Assembly (NCBI GenBank): GCA_031763025.1
Contig: JASSKH010000003.1
Span: 5,632,718 to 5,696,717, forward strand
Reading direction: 5' to 3'
Length of the DNA stretch: 64,000 nucleotides
DNA from: Macrocystis pyrifera
Taxonomy: Eukaryota > Sar > Phaeophyceae > Laminariales > Laminariaceae
Below, piece after piece: positions 45,405 through 55,261 of the stretch (position 1 is its first letter; each line of letters opens with the position of its first letter). The translations under genes and the position numbers were made by a program. The notes beneath the pieces were generated by a model. It was not told the DNA's origin. It worked only from the letters and a program-made list of their open reading frames with translations, and made no database searches.

Positions 45405-46925
45405 CTCTGCAAACAACAACATCGAAAGGCTGGGACCTCTCGCTCGGAATCGACCGACGGCTCCGTCTCATGCGGGCATGCTTTAAACGGTTCGGTGCGG
45501 AGTTGTATGCTAGTACGATCGCCCCGCTTAGCTTGAAAGTCCGAACGCTGAAGGTCGAGGTGATTGAGAACCTGATGTACGGGTGCGTGGCGTAGACCAT
45601 CAGAGCGGAACACTTGGCCAAGCTTCGAAGGGCTCACCACCAAGTGACTTTGCGACTCATTGGCTTCCAGCACCGACTTTTGTACTGACTACACCTCCCT
45701 CTCGTGCGCGAAGACCCTGAAAATGACACGTTGCGAGAGCATCGAAACGACCATCCGTAAATGGCGGATGCTTTTTGCAAGGGGCCGTGGCACGGTAAGC
45801 AAGGAGCGACTACCCAATCGAGTGATGTTCGGGACGATGACAAGCGGGGAAACCCCACAAGACCAGGCGGACAGTTTAACACTTGGCATATATACATAGT
45901 AGAAGACCTTAGTTAGGGAGTTCTGAAGGTTCAACGGAAACACTCCCCCTTGATGTTTGGAGTTGAGACCGCGCTGTAGTCTACTGCAGCAAAAAAAATG
46001 GGAGAAGTCGTATCGAGCGGTCCTTGATGCTGCCGAACGATTCATGGTGGGGTGGCACGAGGATGAAAAACAGCTGAGCAGGCAGCGCCGTGCATCCGCC
46101 GTGGGTAGCGCCCAAGGGGATGGGGAGGGGGGGGGCAACAGGAGGAGTAGAAGGGAAACTACTGTGGACGAAAGTAGGAAGGAGATGGCAGGCAGGGTAG
46201 CAAAGCACCAGGCTGACTAGCAAGTGTAAAGAAACCCGACCAAGGGAATGCGGGGAAGGGGGGGCAACAGGGGAAGTACAAGGGAAACCACGGTGGACGA
46301 AAGTAGGAAGGAGATGACAGGCAGAGTAGCAAAGCACCAGGCCGACTAGTAGGTAGAACATGTGTATTGCTACTCGTGCCGCCAACTGGTGCAGCTGGTT
46401 CGAACGTGGCCTTCCTTTGTTTTCTTCTTTTTTTTTTCCATTGATCCTCCGTGATTTTCGTTTATTACTTTATTTTTCGTTTTTGAACGTAATATGAAAG
46501 GAATCGTGTGGCGTGGGTGGATGGCGAATCTGCTTTGTTTGTTTCGAATTGTCTGACGCATCCTCTCCGGGGTTGGGGTATTTATAGTTGACGAACACAA
46601 GACGGAGACGACCAACAAGGTACCAAGGCACCAGACCAATTAGTACGGAGAACCTGGCTATGCTGCACACGTACCACAAGTGCTGCGGCTACCTGGAGGG
46701 TGCTTTTTGCCTCGGAGTGTCTGTTATTTCCCTCATTTGTTGGTCTTTTGCATGTCTGTATGGCGGGGGACCAGGACCTACGGTACATACAAAAACCAAT
46801 ATATTCACCGAGTTTTACCAACAATATTCGGTCCTATTTACAATAGTCCCCCGTAATGGTGGTGCTGTTTTCTCAGCTCGTTCTTTTTAAGTGTCTTGCC
46901 ACATCTCCTGACGGGAGGCACGACA
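45405..46925 (+). pseudogene. LINE L4: truncated copy with tandemly duplicated tail
   Basis: Starts at the DLSLGIDRR block, then LKVRTLKVEVIENLMYGC, CESIETTIRKWRMLFARG, and a tail ending near 46219. The G/R-rich tail is duplicated in tandem (about 46103-46220 and 46220-46350). Multiple frameshifts; RT core missing. The 3' UTR follows and contains M2-d. The 3' end is judged from where similarity to L5 stops. Confidence 0.82.
46763..46856. mobile_element. M2 MITE, copy d, inside the LINE L4 3' UTR
   Basis: The right end CAATAGTCCCCCGTAA is good. The left inverted repeat has a deletion (GGCGGGGGACCAGGACC). The flanking LINE 3' UTR is continuous with L5 once the element is removed. Confidence 0.7.
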
Positions 46926-47030
46926 AAATTTCTGTTGTAGTTTTCATTAATTCGTTTCGATTTTTGTTTCTTTGTTTTTATTTCTTTGTCTGTTTTATGT
47001 TTTGTTATCTCTCTTTTAAAAAATGAGTAT

Positions 47031-47225
47031 GTCGTGCTTGTCGTATCCAGTATGATGACATGGTATTGCATTGTCTACTCTTCTACCTACTGCACAACAA
47101 TGTAGTAACTCTGTGGCGTAGTTTTGAGAATGCAGAATTTGAATCTCTCTAGGATTGAAGAATCGGCCCGGATACTGGTTGTTGTGCTGGATGTCGATGG
47201 GGTAGAAATAACTGTTTGAAGGGGC
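47031..47225 (+). mobile_element. R1 SINE-like repeat (sense)
   Basis: Long copy: GTCGTGCTTGTCGTATCCAG, TATGATGACATGG, CTCTGTGGCGTAG, AGGATTGAAGAATCGG and GGATGTCGATGGGGTAGAAA. The A-box-like TGGCGTAG is retained. Confidence 0.7.
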
Positions 47226-48189
47226 GCTGGCACCCCTCTCAGGAATGCGACGTCAAGTACCCGCGGTTAGGCGTTTAGGCAACCTATATGCATACGACTC
47301 GGGGTTAGAGTAAGGGATCTGCAACCAAGATCCATATTCGTGGTTAGTTGTAGAATAGTTGATGGAAAATTACAAGATTCCTGACTTTTTAGCCCTTTTT
47401 TGCCCTTGTTTGGGCCAAAGACATTACTAGTACTACTACCCATCATGGTAACGAAGTTTCTCCTCCCGCCCCATCTTCGACGACGACTCTCGAAGAGATA
47501 TGTCATCCACCTGAAGAACAGCAACATTATAGTGAAATCCATTGCATCATCGGTGATGTAGCCATTGAGCTATGCTCCCTGGCGTGAAATGAAACATTTT
47601 AAGGTTCTTGTGAGCCATTTGTGCTACTCGCTCGCAACTTCGAGTACACGAAAACATCTCGTGAGTCGCTTCTGGGTGCCTACGACGGCCGTCTGGCGCC
47701 CCCGATACCCTCACATATCCCACCAAGAGCATCCCTCGATTTCGCCGCCTGTAGTATCCTGTGAGGAGCTGTGGCTGTCCGCAAGTGAGGTAAACGTTCA
47801 GTTGAGGGTTGGCTTTTGTCTCATTTTGTGCACCCCAAATTTCGACCAATTTCGACCACTGCAGTACACCTCTAACAAGTCGAGATGTGGGCTTCTGTTG
47901 AAAACCGGCGGGAGATCAATCTCGAGAGAAACACGACAAGCTGCTGTGATGAACCTCTTTCAAGTCACCGTCGCTCTCTGGGGAGCACAAATCAGCGGAA
48001 GTTGTCTACAAACGCAGCGTGTTCAACTAGAGATGTGTTTTTCTGTTCCGACCAAACATCTAGGTATTAGAGTTACCGGAAACCCGGGAACCAGGGGACG
48101 CTTGGGTGCCATCGTCCCTTCAAAGTGAAGAACACACACACACTTCTGAATGCCGGGAGACACTCCAAGAACAAAGCAAAGGTAAACGT
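47226..48189. other. No supported gene; 187-codon open frame
   Basis: The frame 47565-48128 (plus) is open but has no domain, and its codon content is not distinctive. I do not call it a gene. Confidence 0.3.
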
Positions 48190-48280
48190 ATATGTGTGTT
48201 CTTCACATTAAACCGTGCTTTCTACCCGTCGACATCCAGCACAACCGGCGTCCGTGCTGATTCTTCAATCGTAGAAATTT
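48190..48280 (-). mobile_element. R1 3' fragment (antisense)
   Basis: TTCTTCACATTAAACCGTGC, CCCGTCGACATCCAGCACAA and GTGCTGATTCTTCAATC. The simple-sequence tail appears on the left as GTGTG. Confidence 0.65.
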
Positions 48281-50887
48281 ACCTACCAGGTACCATGTAA
48301 TATATAAGTGAGAGCGCCTACCCTGTTGAACATTAATGACCAAGTGTTCGTGCTGCCTAAAGCGCCCAGCGACTAACTGCTCAAAGCCCGAACCCTCAGG
48401 CAAAAACTCAAGCAATGCAACTTGCACCGTACCACACAACCACACAAGAATCGATCGCACAAGGAGAAAAAAACAACGACTAAATCAAGCAAAAGGCGTG
48501 TCTTGGTAGTTGTCAAGGACGCAGGACGTCTACGTAGTGTAGTCCGTAGGAGCGACAGGCAAGAGTCTAGGGGCACAGCAGTATATGTATAAATCAATGT
48601 ATACCCCAGTCTTGGGGGCTCCGGATAGCACAATTAACGGGTACCCGGGGTGCAAATACCCGCGATTTCGTGAGCTGGACCGGGACAGTTCCGGTTTCGA
48701 CGGTTCCGGGTACCCGCCACAGGGTACCCGGTTCTCAGTCAGACGGGGTGCAACTATAAACGGTAAACGGTAGAGCGTTATATATAGGGTTTTCTGTTTA
48801 GTGATAAGGAGTCGTTTTGGCGGGGTGTACACAGATCGAGATTTCCAGGACAACAAGGTCGCGGGTCTAATGTGACCAGGCGACCGGGATATACAGGTGA
48901 GAGGTGGGTGGGTGGGTGTAGACGCTTGTATAACTATCGAAACAACATGTAGAGGCTTGTAGACTTCGGTGCATGTGTTGGCAGCCTGCTCACGATTACG
49001 AATCGTGCTACGGCATGGGGAGTACTCTTCTTGTTGGCACGGAGATGGATAGCAAGCTTTCCTGAACAAATAGATAGCGGTACTACTGTAGCATATAACT
49101 TCTACAATGTGACATGTTAACTGGGTCAAGTGCACGTACCTTTCGGAAGTACAAGATTGGCTGCTCATTCACGTAAATCGATGGAAACGCTTCGAAGATG
49201 TTTTCGGGGCACAATCAATCACCGCTATCGCGACAACACTATTCCTGTCTTCTTGTTGCGTCTCTCATATGCAGGGCTACCACCGGCATCTTTGCACCCC
49301 CTTCGTCTTTTCCTTCAACAGGAAGATAGCCAGCCACCTACATAGCTATGTTTCGGTGTCTGCGAAACGTGCATGGCTCCCGATCATGAAAATCGCCACG
49401 GGGATGATGCAGCAAGCACCGCCCAAGAGTTTAAGCACTGCCATGACCACGCCTCGATTGTTTGCTCCCAACCCCTCAATGCGGGATTCGTTGGCGTCAT
49501 CCACGGTCCCGGCCGGGACGGTGGGGGCGGGGGCGGATATATGAGTCCTCGCATTGCGGGTGGATATCGCCAGGGAGGGTGGGCGGAGGGAATGGCGGTC
49601 GTGCACCGATAGAGAAATTCGGAGGTTTCCAGGTGTGCGCACAACGCAAGGAGGGGGGATGGTCTCAGATCGACTCTGGATCCATATTTGGACGAGCAAG
49701 GATGTATCGTGACTGCTGACCCTCGCCCAGGGACGGAAAACGAACGCAGAGGAAAAGTGGGTTTCCTCCTTGCAAGTTAATTTTGTCCGTGGGTCGTTCG
49801 AGGAATCTAGATACTGTATGCCTGGCGTGGTCGCAGAGGCGATTGTCTTTAGTTGCCACTGACTTCGAACATGGGCTAACGTGCAGGATTTAGTGAAGCC
49901 CTGGCTGCTGCTGAAGGTACGTTTTCCGATGAAATCGTGTGCTTCTTAAGACACGTCTCGGCGTTTTTAATGTGTATTGCATTTTTTTTTCTTGGAGAAG
50001 GTCGAGGGCGTCGTAGACTCTGCGTTGTGTGCGCTGTCTAAAATGTAGTGAACTTCGTAATTACGCCACCAAACAACTCTCCATGTATGTATCCATGTTT
50101 AACATAGCATACTAAAATACTTTACGATATACCACTACTTCCTTTGGACACGTTGCGGTATCTGATGTATGTGTGATCGTTATGTGTCGTCAGAGATAAA
50201 ATTCTAGAGGAGCAGCTAGCTGCAGTCGTACAGAATGTATTTTCTAGTTTTTCGTCGCCTATCTTTTGACGACACCTCCACAACCCTTCACTTGCAATAA
50301 ATATACTGGCACTGCCAGTCTATCCCGAAAGTACCAGGTAATCCAATGTGAAAAACCGTTTAGCAATCGGATTTTTATCTCGAGCAGATATGTATGCACT
50401 ATTTCTTGACGTCGACTTTAAACGTTAAACAAAAAGTCTTGCCCTCCACCAAAACACAGGTAAAAAAGAGATTACTGTAAAAGTAAAGGCAGGAAAATAA
50501 GAAATTTGACAGTGGTTGTACTGAAGTCAGTATAGAACGTACCTTTCCCGAATAAGAAATTCGGGCTGGACCATCATTCCTGCTTCCTATTTTTTCTCAC
50601 TACTATTACGTGTTTTGTAGTGTAGCTCGCCCGAGAAAAACGCATTTATATACATGTATATATACGATATTGTTGGCCCTGTCTGTTCTCTCGGCGCTCC
50701 TCAACGTTCTTTGACGTATTTATTGCGTTGTTCGTGCTAGCGCGAGATGAGGTTCATCTCACGGGACGAAACTGCCTCATCGTGATCCCGGATCCCGACT
50801 TTTGTTGGGGGCGGCCTCGGGCGTGCTCGCGCCGTTCCCTGGCTGCCGGTTGGACGGGGGTGAATACGTCAGCTAGCTGTGCATTGT
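48281..50887. other. No gene; GGGTACCCG palindromes
   Basis: GGGTACCCG occurs three times between about 48638 and 48732. A minus-strand frame at 49346-49699 ends in a hydrophobic helix (AVLKLLGGACCIIPVAIFMI) but has no family match I can defend. The rest is AT-rich spacer. Confidence 0.4.
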
Positions 50888-51252
50888 ACCAGTTGAGTGG
50901 TCTATAATTGATTTATGACAGTCTCGTGGCCAAGGAATATGGTCGTCGGTCTACCTTTGCCCCATCAAGCCTACTCCTGGTCACACCCTCTTCCAAAATA
51001 TTATAGTGTTCACGATGAGGATGTCCTTGATAGCTACGGCCGGGTGTGCTGTGCTCGTTTCTTGCTAAGGCTTTTAATATAAACCTCGGCTATGAGTTGG
51101 ACGAGTTGAGCGGTCGATGCTTGATTTGTTACAGTCTCGTGGCCAAACAAATGGTTGACGGCCTACCTTTGCCCCGTCAGGCCTACCTTTGACCCGTCAA
51201 CCCTCTGCTGAATAGAATAGTTTCGACCGCTGGGATGTCCTTGACGGCTGCC
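50888..51252. repeat. Diverged direct repeat, about 205-bp period
   Basis: 50888-51040 and 51093-51252 share CAGTCTCGTGGCCAA, GGTC/GGCCTACCTTTGCCCC, CCTTGA.(A/G)GCT and TGGGATGTCCTTGA in order. The second copy also has a small internal duplication of CCTACCTTTG.CCCGTCA. Confidence 0.65.
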
Positions 51253-51334
51253 TGTTAACCCTTTTAGTACCGCAGTCCTTTTAGGGGGACAAATCACTTG
51301 GAATTAGACTGGTTGCCGACATCTCTGCTCGCTC

Positions 51335-51850
51335 GTGACTTTAAAAATAATATATTTTCGATGCACCAGATTGGACCTCTTCCCCTTTGACCGAAACGGG
51401 AGAGGCCGAATCCTCCGCGGCTTTCGACAGCTCATGGCGGCAAAAGTGTGGGGAATAAGAGATGGGGTGGCCGATGTCATGCTCCGCCGTTGCTTGTGCG
51501 TTGAGGGTTTGGCGTTCCAGAAACGAGTGTCGAAATTCCGGTTCGCGCTTTTTTACGTGTTAAAGCACGGACGGGTTTTGGGCAAAAAAGTTGAAATTCG
51601 TAGGCTAGTATATGGTTGGGAAAGAGTGTCACCAGCCGCTTCGGCTGCTGTGCACGCCGGGCGACCAGGCTCCATAAGGGAGAGAAGACGGAGTCTATGG
51701 TTTCGACCGAATCGGATGAATCTACGCCGCGGGAGGAGCGGTACAGCAGTGGTGGAGATACACCCGGTGTCTACGATTTTGGTTTTAGTTTACACGCAGC
51801 AGGCAGCACCAAGGGCAATGATTGCTATCAATGGGAATGGCCTTATATAG
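51335..51850 (+). CDS. Unidentified 171-codon ORF
   Basis: Longest open frame not explained by an element. It starts MTLKIIYFRCTRLDLFPFD and is strongly basic (many Arg/Lys), with an early helix-like stretch ILRGFRQLMAAKVWGIRDG. No zinc finger, signal peptide or catalytic motif. It begins 83 bp after the direct repeat at 50888-51252. It may be a chance frame; no function is proposed. Confidence 0.2.
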   Translation: MTLKIIYFRCTRLDLFPFDRNGRGRILRGFRQLMAAKVWGIRDGVADVMLRRCLCVEGLAFQKRVSKFRFALFYVLKHGRVLGKKVEIRRLVYGWERVSPAASAAVHAGRPGSIRERRRSLWFRPNRMNLRRGRSGTAVVEIHPVSTILVLVYTQQAAPRAMIAINGNGLI

Positions 51851-53604
51851 TAATTACCATTAGGTACTGGCAATGACGAGTACCAGTCCATTGCTGGTGC
51901 ACAATGGCAATGACTAGGCATTTCCATTGGGCACCAGTATCATATGAGGCGTGGAGATTCGATTGTATTGTGAAGGCATTTTCATGTTTATCGTATAAGC
52001 GCCAAGTAAAACTTGAAGTCATGAACATGTACCGGATACGACGAGGTACGACGACGACGCCGTGCTTCTTTCTCCTCGTGCGCCACCGGGCTCCCCTGCC
52101 CCGATTGTTGTGCCAGGGGCAGCCCTGGGCGTGCAATATATGCTACTGCTGCTGCTGCCGCTGTTCATCCGCTGCCCTGGTGCTACCTAGTACTGCTATG
52201 TATGTCGTGCTGCTGTTCTGTTCTGCCGCTAGTGCTGCGATATGTTTTTGCTGTTGACCCCCGTGTAAACATGGTTATTGTGCAAGTCAACTCCTCTCGT
52301 TGATGTATCTCTGCATCTTAAAGCTGAAAGACGGATACATCTGCTTCGGAAGCTGTGCGAGTACCGTCTCACAGTTGACATTTATCTGGCGTCTCGTCGG
52401 AGGTCTCGTGCCAGCGTAATTTTCGTATGATATGTACCTGTACGCTATGCTGCTTCTGCTTGCTGCTGCTGAACTCGCTGCACCAACGTAATCGCCGGCG
52501 CTTCGTGCTGTCGACTAACTCGATCGACTGCTACTCAATAATCATTTATTAATAGTACTTAGTACTTTGTAGTGCTGCTTGCTGCTGTATACGAACGAGT
52601 AGTGCGTTGTTGGGCCGGATGGCGGATGGCAATGTTTGCTTTTGTCGTGTGTGCAGCGTTTTTTTTTCTTTGCATTGATTTTTGTGATGCACCCCTTCCT
52701 TGGCAGTACTACTGTCGCGCTAACAGCCTCGAGTTGCACACCGGAACGCCGTTAGCCGTTACGGGCATGCGCAGAGCTACAAGCGGGCGTCAGCCCGCCG
52801 CGGCGATGCCCCCTTTGTATTATATATATATTTCTTGATCCCTACCCATGTGGTCCCTGAGCCGAATAGATCAATCTTCGCTTCCGATTCTAGGTTGAAA
52901 ATCGGCCGCCAAAATGGTCAATTCAATCTCGAGAAAAAAAAAAAAAAAAAATACCAACAAATCGCAATAGTTTCAGGGCATGATCTAATCCCAACCTCCA
53001 TCACAGGAAGAAAATAGTACGTAATGTAACTGATACTTTGGTGATCGAGACAACTCCTACTACGTTGTTGGTCGAAATCGGCCTCGCCTGCAATCAATCT
53101 CATTTATTGTAGGTTTTACACCGGGGGGTACCACGTATACCATCCTATTATACTGCTGTTTTTGAAGAACCCGCCCATATATATACGAGTACTACGGTAC
53201 TACTGCTGCGCTGTAAAAGACCTCGATCGACAACACATCGTAAACTCTCACCTTGTTTCCTTTTTTATTTCCCCTCGTTCTGTCTTTGTTTTCGTCTTTT
53301 CTCCTTGGGATTTGGTGTGACCTCATTTGTTTTTCCTTGATTTAATCCTATCATTTCATTTCATTTCACTTTGCTTCAATATCGTTTCACTATTTTCGTT
53401 TCATTTTGTGTTTCGTAATCGGCCGCATTGTATCAAGTACGAAGGTTGCAACTCGTGCAAGGATTGGCCTTTCTCCTGCTCGAGGTTCGAGGTGTGAGAT
53501 GCGTCTCATGCGTCTCATCAGCCATGACCTTTTCACGTTCAGACTTGTTCTACAATTAATAGTATTGTTTGGTTGACTTTTTTCCCCGAAGTATTACGTA
53601 TTCC
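51851..53604. other. No gene; CTG-rich and short palindromic stretches
   Basis: Tri-nucleotide-like TGCTGCTGC sequence at 52140-52170 and repeated TGCTGCTT words to 52600. A poly-A run at 52934-52951. No coding signal. Confidence 0.4.
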
Positions 53605-54228
53605 ACTCCGGCTTTTTGGAGGAGTAGTGGCCACAATCGGGTAACTTTCTATTTCAGTGACAGCGACGGCTTCAGGACGCCATTTCATTCGCCAACGCCG
53701 GCCTCCACCCGATGCTGGCTCACGTTTGCGCCGGTGATGCCCGATTTTGGCTACTTACCCCCCAAGAGGTGCCCGATTATTGTACCCTCCTGCCCGAAAA
53801 TGGCCAGACTATTCGACCACAACGACCAACCACCCACCTCGGGGTTCATGCCTCCATGCCTCTCGTCGCGACGAAGACGGGCAACAACCGTCTGTGTGGT
53901 GTCCATGATTAGGTTCATTGTACTGCAGACTAATGCATTCGCTCTCTCATTCGCTCTCTGCTGTAGAGTGTTATTGTACCATCCACACACAAACCACCGC
54001 TCTCCCTCCCTCCCTCTCATCTCCTCTCTCAGACCACACAAAGTTAGCACAGGCCTCTCTCTCCCCTTCTCCCGAACCAAAAGCAACCTAATCACAGCAG
54101 TAGTAGTAGTGACAGATCATGGGCGACGCTACCCACTTCGTGACAAATAAAGTGTTACTATCCAGACACAGAGTGGGCATTGTTACGCAACATCTCTCTT
54201 TATTTCTGGCCTCGTTGGAATTCGTATG
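53605..54228 (+). repeat. Dispersed repeat R3, plus copy
   Basis: Aligned over about 600 bp with the complement of 63012-63615. Shared blocks: TTTCAGTGACAGCGACGGCT, CCATTTCATTCG, CCGGCCTCCACCCGATGCTG, CCATGATTAGGTTCAT, a CT-rich stretch, and GAACCAAAAGCAACCTAA. The first third is an array of CCGATTTTGGC-like words. An LTR or MITE identity is possible, but no matching ends are proven. Confidence 0.75.
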
Positions 54229-54460
54229 TATGTAAGACAGGGTGTGCCCCACCCTATTTTCAGTACAACAAATGTCATTTTCTTATTTTCGTCCGACCCT
54301 CGAGCGTGAATCTCGTACGGGTAAGGAAGTGATGTGCCGTGCACTTGCTAAGGAAGTGCTGTGCCGCGCACTTGCTGTGGTTATCATGCATCTTTTTGAC
54401 ACGCACGCGCCGGGTTTTGTTTAATATACGCATCTGGAAAAAAAACTTTCGTACACGTAA

Positions 54461-54869
54461 CAGGTACTGAATGTTGGACGACGACGGACGAACTACTCGT
54501 TCGTACGACGAGGGTATATGATATGAGTCAACTTGTTGGGAAGCTAATGTTGCGTATTGTCAACTATTTTGCAAAATCCCCAGCTGAGCTACCTGGAGTA
54601 CTTAAAGTTGGAAAATATCTGGCAGTATCCCCGGAGTATCGAGAGAGTATCGAGACCCGAAATGACTGGTACGGGGTGTGTAGTGGAACTCGCACGACCT
54701 TTGGAGTTATGCGTGTGCGAGCCGACCTCGTTTTTCACCGCAACTAACTCTGGTACACTGCAAAATAGTTGACGATACGCAAGATTAACTTCCCAACAAA
54801 TTAACTCGTACCATACCCCTCGTACGAACGAGTAGTTCGCCCGTCGTCGTCAAAAGTATCAGTTCCTGG
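54461..54869. mobile_element. Foldback element, 409 bp with about 115-bp inverted arms
   Basis: The left arm 54461-54580 and the complement of 54755-54869 share GACGACGACGG, CGAACTACTCGTTCGTACGA, TTGTTGGGAAG, TTGCGTAT and GTCAACTATTTTGC. The loop is about 170 bp. No flanking duplication was recognised. No transposase is inside; the short frame across it is not meaningful. Confidence 0.75.
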
Positions 54870-54874
54870 CCTGT

Positions 54875-55090
54875 TGTGTTGTAGTTGTTTTCTTCACATT
54901 AACCCGTTCTTCCTACCCGTCGACATCCAGCACAACCAGTGTCCGTGCCGATTCTTCAATCCTAGAGAGATACAAGTTCTGTGGTCACAAAGCTACGCCA
55001 CAAAGATACTACGTTGCCACGTATGCAATGCAATGCCATGTCATCATACTGCGTACGACAGGCACGACACACACATTCCATGACCTAGAT
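54875..55090 (-). mobile_element. R1 SINE-like repeat (antisense), well preserved
   Basis: Complete core from TTCTTCACATTAACCCG to ATGCCATGTCATCATACTGC and GACAGGCACGAC. A GTTGTAGTTG remnant of the CAA tail lies on the left. Confidence 0.78.
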
Positions 55091-55261
55091 AAACGAAACG
55101 AAACAGAGAAAAAAACATAAACAAAGAAGACAATTTGCTGAGCTCAAAGGCTGACGACATAGACCACAACATCTTGTATATCAAAGTCCGACTCATTGGT
55201 CCCATTGCACCCGACAGACAAATACGCAGACTGACAAAACGCCGAGAGTTCGACTCCTATC

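Noticed and set aside
47530..47577. tRNA-like GGGAGCATAGCTCAATGG on the minus strand
   Set aside because: Only a 5' portion resembles a tRNA. D-stem, anticodon stem and T-arm do not form.
49346..49699. Possible small membrane protein (hydrophobic helix near its C-terminus) on the minus strand
   Set aside because: Superficial resemblance to V-ATPase assembly factor Vma21 helices, but no second helix, start or splice context was found.
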